Positions 53,712-62,730 are shown, counted from the stretch's first letter. The stretch is 64,000 nucleotides of DNA from Chitinophaga pinensis (GCA_945902745.1 CAMDNE010000013.1:29529-93528), one strand, 5' to 3'. Notes: generated by a model from the sequence alone, not told the origin. Translations and numbers: made by a program.

Positions 53712-55430
53712 ATGAAAAATTATATTCTAATACTGTTTTTAGTTGCAGCTTCTTTTTCCTTTTCTCAAGGAGGTTCTGATCAAATTGTTATTGTTACAAC
53801 TGTAGGCCGCGAAGTTGAACCTGCATACCGAATGACTGAAAGTCCAAAAATTATTGATACTGTAATTTCGACACCTGTTATTGAATATCCATTATTGGTA
53901 TTACAATTCAATACGGCTATTACAATTGAGAAAATTGAACCAGCAACAATTAAAACAGAAGCGAAATTACCACAGTTCTATAGTACGTATGTGAAGCTTG
54001 GTATTGGTACAGAATTAATGCCTCTTGGTGAAATTTATTTTGACTCAAAACGTTCGCGTAAATTTGTTTATGGCATCCATGCTAAACACCTAAGTTCTTA
54101 TGGAAATTTTAGTGGCTATGCACCAGCGCAATTTGACCGCACGAAACTAGGGATGTATGGCGCTATTAATGAAAAAACATATTCATTAAAAGGCGATTTA
54201 CATTACAATAATCAAGGATTGCATTATTATGGATGGAAAATCCCAACGGATTCTATTGATCGAAAAACAAATGCGCAACGATATCAAGATGTGGGAGGTG
54301 CATTTTCTTTTGCTTCACACAAAAAAGATAGCGCGACACTGAATTATAATGTTGGATTATCTTATACTAATTTTTCTTCTAAAAAGCCAACGGCCGATAG
54401 TCTTTCCGATTGGAGAGCAAGAGAGAATTATTTTGCAATAAATGCTTCTGGATGGTATAAATATGGAAAGGAAATTTTTGCTGCAGATTTCAATATTCGT
54501 TATAATGGTTATAAATATGGTTCAATTGGGGACACCAATATCTCTATGCTCGATTCGGGAATTGTTTTAAATAATACCATCATTAATTTAAAACCTACGA
54601 TTACAACTTTTTCAAAAGACAATCGACTAAAAGCAAAGATTGGGGTCGATATTGTGGTTGATGCACATACAAAGACGAAAGTGCATATTTATCCTGTTGC
54701 TGAAGTGAAATATTCTTTGTTCAATGATATTTTCATTCCATATATTGGATTAAGAGGAGGTTTGAAACAAACAACGTTTAAATCATTAACTGTTGATAAT
54801 GAATTTGTATTACCAAATCTTGCAATGCAAAATGAAAACACAGTAATAGATTTCTATGGAGGATTTAAAGGAACGTTGAGTAAAAGAATGAGTTTTAATA
54901 TTAGCGCAAGTTTTGCGAGAATTCAAAACAAGGCTCTTTTTGTAACTGATACAACTTACTCAGCGGGGAATAAATTTAACCTCGTTTTTGACACGCTTAA
55001 TTTAACTACAATTGAAGGATCACTCTCTTATCAATTAAATGAGAAATTGAAAATTGATGGTATTGGAAGGTTCTATTCTTATTCTTTGTTAAATAGTTCT
55101 TATGCATGGAATTTACCGCAATGGCAGGCAATAGCCCGAGGAAGCTATAACTTGTTTGATAAATTCCTTGTCAATTTAGACCTGAATTTTGAAGGGGGAA
55201 GAAAAGCATTAGTTTATGCCCTTGAGGATGATGTAACAATGGAGAATAATCAATTCGCTAAGACTTTAGGCTTGGTTGCAGACATTAATTTAGGAATTGA
55301 ATACAGATATAACAAACGTATCTCGGCTTTTATTCAACTGAACAATCTTGCATCACAAAGATATAATCGTTGGTACAACCATCCTGTTCAAGTATTCCAA
55401 TTTATGGGGGGAATTACTGCACGTTTTTAA
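53712..55430 (+). CDS. Outer-membrane beta-barrel protein
   Basis: 572 residues. Signal peptide MKNYILILFLVAASFSFS before Gln. A short periplasmic part (20-85) precedes a long series of amphipathic strands with aromatic girdles (YVKLGIGTELMPLGEIYFDS, EIFAADFNIRYNGYKY, ISAFIQLNNLASQRYNRWYN) up to the last residue, Phe, as required for barrel assembly (GGITARF). It resembles the barrel part of TonB-dependent receptors but has no clear plug domain. It is 2 nt downstream of the large TPR gene and likely works with it. Confidence 0.85.
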   Translation: MKNYILILFLVAASFSFSQGGSDQIVIVTTVGREVEPAYRMTESPKIIDTVISTPVIEYPLLVLQFNTAITIEKIEPATIKTEAKLPQFYSTYVKLGIGTELMPLGEIYFDSKRSRKFVYGIHAKHLSSYGNFSGYAPAQFDRTKLGMYGAINEKTYSLKGDLHYNNQGLHYYGWKIPTDSIDRKTNAQRYQDVGGAFSFASHKKDSATLNYNVGLSYTNFSSKKPTADSLSDWRARENYFAINASGWYKYGKEIFAADFNIRYNGYKYGSIGDTNISMLDSGIVLNNTIINLKPTITTFSKDNRLKAKIGVDIVVDAHTKTKVHIYPVAEVKYSLFNDIFIPYIGLRGGLKQTTFKSLTVDNEFVLPNLAMQNENTVIDFYGGFKGTLSKRMSFNISASFARIQNKALFVTDTTYSAGNKFNLVFDTLNLTTIEGSLSYQLNEKLKIDGIGRFYSYSLLNSSYAWNLPQWQAIARGSYNLFDKFLVNLDLNFEGGRKALVYALEDDVTMENNQFAKTLGLVADINLGIEYRYNKRISAFIQLNNLASQRYNRWYNHPVQVFQFMGGITARF

Positions 55431-55431
55431 A

Positions 55432-55592
55432 TAGAACCTAGACCGCTGCGCTGATAGAACCTAGAACATAGATTTAATCCCTAGAGCCAATCTATTACAT
55501 TTGATTTTTATAAAAAAAATATTTAGAATAGAGATTATTTTAGTTATATTGAACAAGTCCATGTTCTATGCTCCATGCTCTATGTTCTCTTT
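55432..55592. repeat. Degenerate AGAACATAGA-type repeats, inverted across lspA 3' end
   Basis: TAGAACCTAGA occurs at 55432-55442 and 55455-55465, followed by AGAACATAGA. The same words occur on the opposite strand at about 55558-55592 (minus strand AGAACATAGAGCATGGAGC). The right part encodes the last residues and stop of lspA. Confidence 0.75.
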
Positions 55593-56234
55593 TCCCTTCT
55601 TCTTCGGAAAATACTTCCGTTGTCTAATAAACACTAAAATTACACCAGATGTTATCGATGCATCAGCAACATTCCAAATTGCAGGAAAAACTTCTTTACC
55701 CCCCAACCAAGGCATCCATTCCGGCCAATTTACTTGGAATTGAAACATATCCACAACATTGCCTAGAAGAAAACCCGTATGACGCGTTTCTTTTTCCCCA
55801 AAAATGCCGCAATCTGTTTTAATTCCAGAACCTTCTAAATGATTGTAGCCCATACAAGGATCATAAGGAAATATAAAATCGTAGAACATTGAATCGATGA
55901 GGTTTCCTGTGGCCCCAGCTAAGATTAATCCTATTGCAATTAAAAATTCTGTTCGAACTCCTTCTTTTGCTTGCTTATACCAATAATAACAAATTCCAAT
56001 TATCGCTACTACTCTGAATATACTGAGTGCTAATTTGTGCCACATTTGATTACCAAAAGTAGTTCCAAAAGCCATTCCTTGGTTTTCGATATATTTTAAG
56101 ACAAACCAATCACCAAAAACTGCATAATAATCGTCACTAGGAGAAAAATGTGTTTTAACGTAAATCTTAATGAATTGGTCCAAAAACAAAATGAGGGCAA
56201 CCATGGCCCCCACTATCAATAGATTCTTTTTCAC
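55566..56234 (-). CDS. lspA: Signal peptidase II (prolipoprotein signal peptidase)
   Basis: 222 residues from a GTG at 56234, 4 nt after the stop of the DksA-like gene; a TTG at 56267 would add 11 residues and overlap that gene. Four membrane helices carry the two catalytic Asp motifs, GNLIDSMFYDF and WNVADASITSG, plus NQGMAF. A loop of about 45 residues between helices 3 and 4 is longer than in E. coli, as in other Bacteroidota. It removes signal peptides from the many lipoproteins here. The final ENIEHGA and stop are encoded by an intergenic repeat, so the natural end may once have been different. Confidence 0.92.
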   Translation of the reverse strand: MKKNLLIVGAMVALILFLDQFIKIYVKTHFSPSDDYYAVFGDWFVLKYIENQGMAFGTTFGNQMWHKLALSIFRVVAIIGICYYWYKQAKEGVRTEFLIAIGLILAGATGNLIDSMFYDFIFPYDPCMGYNHLEGSGIKTDCGIFGEKETRHTGFLLGNVVDMFQFQVNWPEWMPWLGGKEVFPAIWNVADASITSGVILVFIRQRKYFPKKKGKENIEHGA

Positions 56235-56238
56235 GGAA

Positions 56239-56622
56239 TTATTTATTTTGTGCGTTTTTTGCGTCAATACTCATTGTTGCATGTGGGACTAATCGCAATC
56301 TTTCTTTTGGGATTAATTTTCCGCTTACACGACACAAACCGTATGTTTTATTCTTAATACGAATTAAAGCTGCTTGTAAACTTTGAATAAATTTCTCTTG
56401 ACGAGCCGCTAATTGTGCAACCTCTTCTCTTGATAAAGTTTCAGAACCATCTTCCATCATGTTGAATGTCCTTCCTGTATCATCAGTACCGTGGTCATCA
56501 TTATGCGACAATGAGCCTACCAAAAGGGAATAATCAACATGTGCTTCTTCCAATTTTGACTGAATCAAATCTTTGAATTCTTCCAGCTCACTATCTGAAT
56601 ATCTTGTTTTTTCTTGTGACAT
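56239..56622 (-). CDS. DksA/TraR-family regulator without an intact zinc finger
   Basis: 127 residues. An N-terminal coiled-coil, an acidic middle (HNDDHGTDDTGRTFNMMEDGSE) and the zinc-finger region written YGLCRVSGKLIPKERLRLVPHAT keep the family layout, but only one Cys of the usual four remains. This is the normal form in Bacteroidota as I recall. DksA-like proteins bind the RNA polymerase secondary channel and adjust rRNA and stress transcription. lspA starts 4 nt downstream. Confidence 0.88.
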   Translation of the reverse strand: MSQEKTRYSDSELEEFKDLIQSKLEEAHVDYSLLVGSLSHNDDHGTDDTGRTFNMMEDGSETLSREEVAQLAARQEKFIQSLQAALIRIKNKTYGLCRVSGKLIPKERLRLVPHATMSIDAKNAQNK

Positions 56623-56669
56623 AGTTTAAAAATTATATTTCAACAACACTTATTTTCCATCTTCTCGAG

Positions 56670-56699
56670 CAAATATAACGGAAAAAAATAAAGTATCAA
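56670..56699 (-). promoter_or_regulatory. Promoter of the dksA-like/lspA operon
   Basis: On the minus strand TTG (56699-56697), 19 nt spacer, TATATTTG (56677-56670), with a 47-nt leader to the ATG. Confidence 0.75.
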
Positions 56700-56775
56700 G
56701 TAAAAATAGAATTAACAAATTGACAATGTTTTTTCACTTATACCGTCTGATTTTTTTTGATGAAACACTTTTCAG

Positions 56776-56783
56776 TATCTTCG
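56776..56783 (+). promoter_or_regulatory. Possible -7 box 4 nt before a GTG start
   Basis: TATCTTCG differs from TAnnTTTG by one base, followed by TCCT and GTG at 56788. Variant and close spacing make it uncertain. Confidence 0.4.
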
Positions 56784-56787
56784 TCCT

Positions 56788-57741
56788 GTGGTAAAATTAT
56801 TTTTAGGAAATAGAGCCGGTGTTTTGTTGTTGATTCCCATAATCATTTATGGGTATTTTCTGTTAAATCAGCACACAGAATATTATACATATAATGCAAT
56901 TACAAATCTTGGATTTTGGGGAAAATCAGTGGTGTTGTTTCCTGAAATAGCATCAATTTCAGCTGCTGTTCTTATTTGTTTTAATGCTTTTGGAATAAGT
57001 TGGATCTATAATACCAATGAGTTTTTTGATCGAAACAGTTATATGTCATCCTTGTTGTATGTTGTACTTATGTCTTTTTATCATTCATTCTATAGCATCG
57101 ATGGATTGTTAATTGCCCATTCTTGCATTATATTAATGTTATTTCAATTTTTTAAATTGAACCAAAATAAAGACGGTCGACGCAATGTTTTTAATGGATT
57201 ATTTTTCGCAGGAGTTGCTGCAACATTTCATCCTCCAATGATTCTTGTTTTTCCGTTTGTTTTAATCATGGTATGGAATGTAAGACCATTCATCTTTAGG
57301 GAAACAATTTTAGGGATAATTGCTTTTTTAGTCCCGTTGATTTATGCCGGAACATATCTTTGGTATTACGGAAACGCAATTGAATTGAAAGTTTTAGAAC
57401 AAACAACGAGCTACACAAACAAGCAAACAGATTTCTTGGTAACTGCGGTGTTATTTACCTTATTGTTTTTACTGAGTATTGTCAGTATTAGGGGCAGGAT
57501 GCAAACTTCTTCTATTCGTTTAAAAAAATTGGTAAGAATTTTATATTGGCTTTTATTAATAGGGATACTCTTTGGAGTAGTTGATTTCATTATTTACAGA
57601 CAAATTGAGCGTTTTAGTTTTCTTATGTTACCTCTCTCATTTTTCCTTACATTTTCATTTGTCCATAAAACATTTGGCTTGATGGCTTCCGTTTTATTTT
57701 ATTTAACCTTTACCTATTCTATCATTAAATATTTCATATGA
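56788..57741 (+). CDS. Polytopic membrane protein (DUF6427-like)
   Basis: 317 residues with about eight to nine membrane helices, starting at a GTG. Segments such as GRRNVFNGLFFAGVAATFHPPMILVFPFVLIM and YAGTYLWYY match a Bacteroidota-specific membrane family I know as DUF6427; no function is known to me. It precedes purQ in the same direction but is separated by about 80 nt and a -7 box, so it is likely its own transcript. Confidence 0.78.
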   Translation: MVKLFLGNRAGVLLLIPIIIYGYFLLNQHTEYYTYNAITNLGFWGKSVVLFPEIASISAAVLICFNAFGISWIYNTNEFFDRNSYMSSLLYVVLMSFYHSFYSIDGLLIAHSCIILMLFQFFKLNQNKDGRRNVFNGLFFAGVAATFHPPMILVFPFVLIMVWNVRPFIFRETILGIIAFLVPLIYAGTYLWYYGNAIELKVLEQTTSYTNKQTDFLVTAVLFTLLFLLSIVSIRGRMQTSSIRLKKLVRILYWLLLIGILFGVVDFIIYRQIERFSFLMLPLSFFLTFSFVHKTFGLMASVLFYLTFTYSIIKYFI

Positions 57742-57769
57742 TAAGGGATAGCCTTTGTGTTAATTTGAC

Positions 57770-57777
57770 TAATTTTG
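57770..57777 (+). promoter_or_regulatory. -7 box for purQ-purD
   Basis: TAATTTTG matches TAnnTTTG, 46 nt before the ATG at 57824. Confidence 0.5.
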
Positions 57778-57823
57778 CACAAATATTTTATAAGTTGGTT
57801 TTACTTAAAAAAGTCTTGATATA

Positions 57824-58510
57824 ATGAAATTTGGTGTAGTTACTTTCCCCGGCTCAAACTGTGATGAAGACATGGTTTATGTTTTACAGGATATTATGGG
57901 TCAAAAAGTTGAACGTTTATGGCACAAAGACACAGATCTCAAAGGTGTAGATTTTGTTGTTTTACCTGGCGGATTTTCATTTGGTGATTATTTGCGTTCG
58001 GGAGCAATTGCGAAACTTTCCCCAATTATGGGTGAAGTTATAAATCATGCGAATAAAGGAGGCTATGTGTTGGGAATTTGTAATGGATTTCAAATTTTAA
58101 CTGAATCAGGTTTGCTAGAGGGAGCACTTTTGCATAACAACAATCAAAAGTTTATTTGTAAAAATGTCTTCTTAAAACCAGTCTCAAATTCTGCTGCAAT
58201 TACTAAAGGGTTGAATGTTGAAAAAGCGTATAAAATTCCAATTGCTCATGGTGAAGGGAGATTTTATGCTGCAGACGATGTAATAAAGAAAATTGAAGAT
58301 AACGATCAAATTTTGTTCAAATATTGCTCGGAAGATGGAAAAATCAATGATATTGACAATCCAAACGGTGCATTATTAAACATTGCTGGGATTACAAACG
58401 AAGGAAAGAATGTTTTTGGAATGATGCCTCATCCAGAAAGAGCTGCAGATCGTTTTTTAGCGAACGAAGATGGAAAAGCAATTTTAGAATCACTATTAAA
58501 ATATTGCTAA
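57824..58510 (+). CDS. purQ: Phosphoribosylformylglycinamidine synthase, glutaminase subunit
   Basis: 228 residues, a class I glutamine amidotransferase. It supplies ammonia from glutamine to PurL in purine synthesis. The active-site Cys is in GICNGFQIL and the His-Glu pair in MMPHPERAAD; PGSNCDEDM and LPGGFSFGDYLRSGAIA are PurQ signatures. A separate PurQ implies a small PurL and PurS elsewhere, not the large fused PurL. purD follows 15 nt after the stop. Confidence 0.95.
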   Translation: MKFGVVTFPGSNCDEDMVYVLQDIMGQKVERLWHKDTDLKGVDFVVLPGGFSFGDYLRSGAIAKLSPIMGEVINHANKGGYVLGICNGFQILTESGLLEGALLHNNNQKFICKNVFLKPVSNSAAITKGLNVEKAYKIPIAHGEGRFYAADDVIKKIEDNDQILFKYCSEDGKINDIDNPNGALLNIAGITNEGKNVFGMMPHPERAADRFLANEDGKAILESLLKYC

Positions 58511-58525
58511 AAGCAAAAAAGTAAA

Positions 58526-59800
58526 ATGAGAGTATTATTGCTTGGGTCCGGTGGGAGAGAACACGCATTGTCATGGAAAATGGCTCAAAGTTCAATGTTA
58601 GAGGAACTTTTCATCGCGCCTGGTAATGCAGGCACTAAGCAACATGGAAAGAACGTAAATATTAATCCTACAGATTTTGAAGGAATAAAAAAATTCGTTT
58701 TAGAAAACAATGTAAACATGGTTGTTGTAGGTCCTGAAGAGCCTTTGGTAAAAGGAATTCATGATTTTTTCTTGGCAGATGAGTTACTTAAAAAAGTACC
58801 GGTTATTGGTCCAAACAAAGAAGCCGCTCAATTAGAAGGAAGTAAAGATTATGCAAAGCAATTTATGCACCGACATAATATTCCAACTGCAAAATATGCA
58901 ACATTTACAAAAGATACTTTAGAACAAGGATATAAATTTTTAGAATCAATGAATCCTCCCTTCGTTTTAAAAGCGGATGGATTAGCTGCTGGAAAAGGAG
59001 TTTTGATTTTAGATAATTTGAAGGAAGCAAAAGCTGAACTTAAAAACATGTTGGCTGATGCGAAATTTGGTGAAGCGAGTTCGAGAGTTGTTATTGAACA
59101 ATTTTTGAAGGGAATAGAATTATCCGTTTTTGTTATTACTGATGGGGATTCATATAAACGGTTACCAGAAGCGAAAGATTACAAACGCATCGGTGAAGGA
59201 GATACTGGCTTAATGACAGGAGGAATGGGAGCTGTTTCTCCAGTTCCATTTGCCGATCCAGTTTTCATGGATAAAGTGCAAAACCAAATTATTATTCCAA
59301 CCATCAAAGGATTGAAACACGACAATATTCCTTATAAAGGGTTTATTTTCTTTGGATTAATAAATGTCAAAAATGAACCGTACGTAATTGAATATAATTG
59401 CCGTTTAGGTGATCCTGAATCTGAAGTTATTATTCCACGTTTAAAGTCTGATTTGTTGGATCTTTTTGAAGGTGTTGCTTCGAATACGTTATCAGAAAGA
59501 GATGTTCAATTTGTCGATAAATGCGCCACAACTGTTATGATGGTTGCGGGCGGATATCCTGGAGAGTATAAAAAAGGGAAACAGATATATGGATTGAATA
59601 CAATCACTGATAGTATTGTTTTTCATGCTGGAACAAGTTCTGATGGCCCCGCGGTACTTTCTGCTGGCGGAAGAGTTTTAGCCATTACGTCATATGGAAA
59701 GAACATTCAAATTGCGTTAGCAAAATCCTATGAATCTGCTGCTAAAATAGAGTTCGAAGGAGCAAATTATCGCAAAGATATTGGGTTCGATGTTGTTTAA
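58526..59800 (+). CDS. purD: Phosphoribosylamine-glycine ligase
   Basis: 424 residues. GAR synthetase joins phosphoribosylamine and glycine with ATP. The opening MRVLLLGSGGREHALSWKMAQS, the ATP-grasp segment FVLKADGLAAGKGVLI, GGMGAVSP, and NCRLGDPE are all PurD signatures. The C-terminal domain ends YRKDIGFDVV. It forms an operon with purQ. Confidence 0.95.
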   Translation: MRVLLLGSGGREHALSWKMAQSSMLEELFIAPGNAGTKQHGKNVNINPTDFEGIKKFVLENNVNMVVVGPEEPLVKGIHDFFLADELLKKVPVIGPNKEAAQLEGSKDYAKQFMHRHNIPTAKYATFTKDTLEQGYKFLESMNPPFVLKADGLAAGKGVLILDNLKEAKAELKNMLADAKFGEASSRVVIEQFLKGIELSVFVITDGDSYKRLPEAKDYKRIGEGDTGLMTGGMGAVSPVPFADPVFMDKVQNQIIIPTIKGLKHDNIPYKGFIFFGLINVKNEPYVIEYNCRLGDPESEVIIPRLKSDLLDLFEGVASNTLSERDVQFVDKCATTVMMVAGGYPGEYKKGKQIYGLNTITDSIVFHAGTSSDGPAVLSAGGRVLAITSYGKNIQIALAKSYESAAKIEFEGANYRKDIGFDVV

Positions 59801-59836
59801 TTTCATTTTTGTATCTTGCAACAAGATTAACTTTTA

Positions 59837-61096
59837 ATGGACCCTTCTTTTTCGGCTTTTATCATTTCCCTTTCACTTGTGTTTTGTGCTTTTTTATCGG
59901 GCATGGAAATAGCTTTTCTTTCTTCCAATCGCTTAAAAGTTGAATTAGAACGCAATAAAGGGACTTTTAACGGTCGAATCGGTGGATTGTTTTACAGAAA
60001 CGAATCCTTTTTTATTGCGCTACTATTGCTTGGAAACAATGTTTCTTTGGTTCTTTTTGGTATAAATGCAGCAATTATATTGGATCCAGTTATTGAAAGT
60101 TGGGGCGTAACCGGTCCTGGTTTTATTCTGTTAATTCAAACAATTTTATCTACCCTTTTAGTTTTAATTGTTTCCGAATTTTTACCAAAAGCACTCGTTC
60201 AAATCAACCCGAATAGCTTCTTGAAAATTGCAACTGTTCCAATGTTGGTTCTTTTCATTTTGCTCTACATTCCAACTCAAATAGTAATGTTTGTAAGTGG
60301 ATTAGTACTGAGAATTTTAAAAACAGATCGGACAAATTCTGAAAAAGTATTTTCTAAAATTGATCTTGAACATTTTGTTCAGGATTTATCCTCGCGCTTA
60401 AAGGAGGAGGATGATTTTGAAAATGAAATGCAAATTCTTCAAAATGCGTTGGACTTTTCAAATATTAAAGCACGGGATTGTATGATTCCTAGAACAGAAA
60501 TTATTGCAGTAGAGGTAGAGGAAGAAATTGAAACGTTGAAAAATTTATTTATTGAAAAGGGTTTATCAAAAGTGTTGGTTTATAGAACAACAATTGATAA
60601 CATAATTGGATACGTTCATTCATTTGAACTCTTTAAACGCCCTTTGGGAATAAAACAAATTCTACTTCCAATTAATTTTGTGCCAGCAGCAATTCCGGGA
60701 AAAGAACTCTTAGAGATTTTTACAAAACAAGCTGGAAAAATTGTTGTTGTTGTAGATGAATATGGAGGAACAGCAGGTATTGTTACGATTGAAGATGTTA
60801 TTGAAGAAATTTTCGGTGAAATTGAAGATGAACATGATGTAGAAGATTTGTTGGAACAAAAAATAAGTGACACTGAGTTTTTGTTTTCTGGTCGTGTAGA
60901 AATAGATTACCTCAATGAAGAATATAAATTGAATTTGAATGACTCCGATGAATTTGAAACACTTGGGGGAATGTTAATTCATGAATTAGAGGCAATCCCA
61001 GAAGCTGGCGCAACAGTAGAAATTGATGATAAAATGTTTGTTATCGAACAAGTTAGCGACAGAAGAATTGAAATTGTTCGTGTAATATTGAATTAA
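59837..61096 (+). CDS. CNNM/CorC-family (hemolysin-like) membrane protein with CBS domains
   Basis: 419 residues. An N-terminal DUF21/CNNM region (about 1-165) has four hydrophobic segments, including SGMEIAFLSSNRLKVELERN. Two CBS domains (about 200-330) follow, with MIPRTEI and VVVVDEYGGTAGIVTIEDVIEEIFGEI, then a CorC_HlyC domain (340-419). Family members affect Mg2+ or Co2+ efflux. It also resembles GldE, a gliding-associated member, but gldD is absent nearby, so I give no gene symbol. Confidence 0.85.
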   Translation: MDPSFSAFIISLSLVFCAFLSGMEIAFLSSNRLKVELERNKGTFNGRIGGLFYRNESFFIALLLLGNNVSLVLFGINAAIILDPVIESWGVTGPGFILLIQTILSTLLVLIVSEFLPKALVQINPNSFLKIATVPMLVLFILLYIPTQIVMFVSGLVLRILKTDRTNSEKVFSKIDLEHFVQDLSSRLKEEDDFENEMQILQNALDFSNIKARDCMIPRTEIIAVEVEEEIETLKNLFIEKGLSKVLVYRTTIDNIIGYVHSFELFKRPLGIKQILLPINFVPAAIPGKELLEIFTKQAGKIVVVVDEYGGTAGIVTIEDVIEEIFGEIEDEHDVEDLLEQKISDTEFLFSGRVEIDYLNEEYKLNLNDSDEFETLGGMLIHELEAIPEAGATVEIDDKMFVIEQVSDRRIEIVRVILN

Positions 61097-61100
61097 TCGT

Positions 61101-61988
61101 ATGATTCGTTTTTTACTTTGTTTGATCGTATTTCTAGGAGTAAACAACACCTTTTCTCAAGACAAATTCAAACTACCTAAAGAACTGAATGAAATTTCAG
61201 GTCTTGAAAAACTAAATGATTCCGTTCTTATAGCAATAAACGATAGCGGCAATTCCCCTGAAATATTCTTTATTAATTTACAAGGAACTATTTTAAAAAA
61301 ATGCCGTGTAAAAAATGCCCCGAATAGTGATTGGGAGGATTTAACGATGGATGATAAAGGAAATTTATACATTGCAGATGTTGGAAATAATTTGAATGAA
61401 AGAAAAGATTTATGTGTCTTGAAATTAAATGTCAATTCCGCTTTTCAAAGTGATTCAATAAATGCAGAAAAGATATTTTTTTCATATGCTAGCCAACGAT
61501 TTTTTCCTCCAAAAGCCACTAGTTTTAAATATAACTGTGAGGCAATTTATTGGAAAGATGATTCTTTACATTTAATCACAAAGAATGAATCAAAAAAACC
61601 AAAAGATGATGGGGAAAGTCATTCCTGGAATCGTTTTCCTGAAGACTATGTGATTTCAGATAAACCAGGAATTTACACTGCGAATCTGAATGACACCGAT
61701 ATTGAGTATTTGCACAAAGTAGGGAGTAAAGGGATTTCAGATCTTGTAACTTCAATCGATTATTATGAAGGCGTAATAGCTGTTTTAACCTATTCTGAAA
61801 TCCGAACGTTTCGCATAAATGAACGTGCTGGTCTTACAACGTTGTCAAAAGCCTGGGGCTCAAAAAAGTTTAAAAAAATCGCTCAACGAGAAGCACTGGT
61901 GATTTTCTCAGATAAAATAATTTATATCGCAACGGAAAAACATCCACTTCTTGGGGGACCATTTCTCTATAAAAAAACGTTTGAATGA
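61101..61988 (+). CDS. Exported beta-propeller-like protein
   Basis: 295 residues. Signal peptide MIRFLLCLIVFLGVNNTFS before Gln. Repeating beta units: LNEISGLEKLNDSVLIAINDSG, DWEDLTMDDKGNLYIADVGNN, GIYTANLNDTDIEYLHKVG. The NDSGN and DWEDL motifs are those of the Bacteroidota SdiA-regulated/esterase-like propellers. Function is unknown. It starts 4 nt after the CNNM gene, and the HxpB gene overlaps its stop by 4 nt, so the three are one operon. Confidence 0.78.
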   Translation: MIRFLLCLIVFLGVNNTFSQDKFKLPKELNEISGLEKLNDSVLIAINDSGNSPEIFFINLQGTILKKCRVKNAPNSDWEDLTMDDKGNLYIADVGNNLNERKDLCVLKLNVNSAFQSDSINAEKIFFSYASQRFFPPKATSFKYNCEAIYWKDDSLHLITKNESKKPKDDGESHSWNRFPEDYVISDKPGIYTANLNDTDIEYLHKVGSKGISDLVTSIDYYEGVIAVLTYSEIRTFRINERAGLTTLSKAWGSKKFKKIAQREALVIFSDKIIYIATEKHPLLGGPFLYKKTFE

Positions 61989-62662
61989 AACTTGATATTA
62001 CACAATTTGACGCAGTAATTTTTGACATGGATGGCGTGCTCATCGACTCCGAACCATTATGGAAAATTGCCATGGAAGAGGTCTTTCATTCCATAGGATC
62101 GACCTTAACAAAAAAAGATTTTCAGAAAACTGTTGGTTTGCGCTTAGATGAAGTTATACGCTTTTGGCACCAACACGAAGGGTGGAAAAATGTTACGCCT
62201 CGAGATGTTGAAATGTTGATTGTGGATAGAATGAAAGAACTGATTCAACAAAATGGACAACCTTTAGAAGGAGTAATTGAAATGTTGCATTTTTTGAAAA
62301 GTCAGAACATAAAAATTGGACTTGCAACATCCTCATACAGAGTATTAATTGATAAAGTTCTTAGCGAATTAGGCATTGCTGATTTCTTTGATTTCACGCA
62401 TTCAGCAGAAGACGAACCTTTCGGAAAACCACATCCAGCCGTTTATTTAACCGTTGCAAACAAACTCAACGCCCAATCATTGAACTGCTTAGTTATTGAA
62501 GATTCTTTAAACGGAATAATTTCTGCAAAGGCGGCACGTATGAAAGTGGCATGTATTCCTGAAAAAACACACCATCCAGAACCGAAATTAATTCTTGCTG
62601 ATTTTCATTTTGAAACGATGACAGAAATGCTCGAAATAATCAAAACGGACATCGAGCAGTAA
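61985..62662 (+). CDS. hxpB: HAD-family sugar phosphatase (HxpB/YniC-like)
   Basis: 225 residues. HAD motif I FDMDGVLIDSEP with the nucleophile Asp, motif II LATSS, motif III Lys in FGKPHPAVY, and motif IV VIEDSLNGIISAKAA are complete, with the small helical cap of the beta-phosphoglucomutase/YniC group. It likely removes phosphate from hexitol or 2-deoxyglucose phosphates. The ATG overlaps the preceding stop by 4 nt. The last codons (KTDIEQ) are encoded within an intergenic repeat also present near 33790. Confidence 0.85.
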   Translation: MKLDITQFDAVIFDMDGVLIDSEPLWKIAMEEVFHSIGSTLTKKDFQKTVGLRLDEVIRFWHQHEGWKNVTPRDVEMLIVDRMKELIQQNGQPLEGVIEMLHFLKSQNIKIGLATSSYRVLIDKVLSELGIADFFDFTHSAEDEPFGKPHPAVYLTVANKLNAQSLNCLVIEDSLNGIISAKAARMKVACIPEKTHHPEPKLILADFHFETMTEMLEIIKTDIEQ

Positions 62663-62702
62663 ATAAACGGTCATCGAGCGATAGTCGAGATGCTGTTTAT
62701 TT
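62661..62702. terminator. Hairpin terminator with GAGC-N-GTCGA loop, copy 4
   Basis: AAATAAAC and GTTTATTT form the outer stem; CATC-GAGC-GATA-GTCGA-GATG forms the inner part (62672-62692). A partial extra copy, ACGGACATCGAGC, precedes it at 62645-62657. Confidence 0.8.
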
Positions 62703-62730
62703 TCATCATCAGTTCTGCGCTCATCACCGC

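Noticed and set aside
59837..61096. Naming the CNNM/CorC gene gldE
   Set aside because: The domain order fits, but gldD is not adjacent and several paralogues of this family exist in Bacteroidota.
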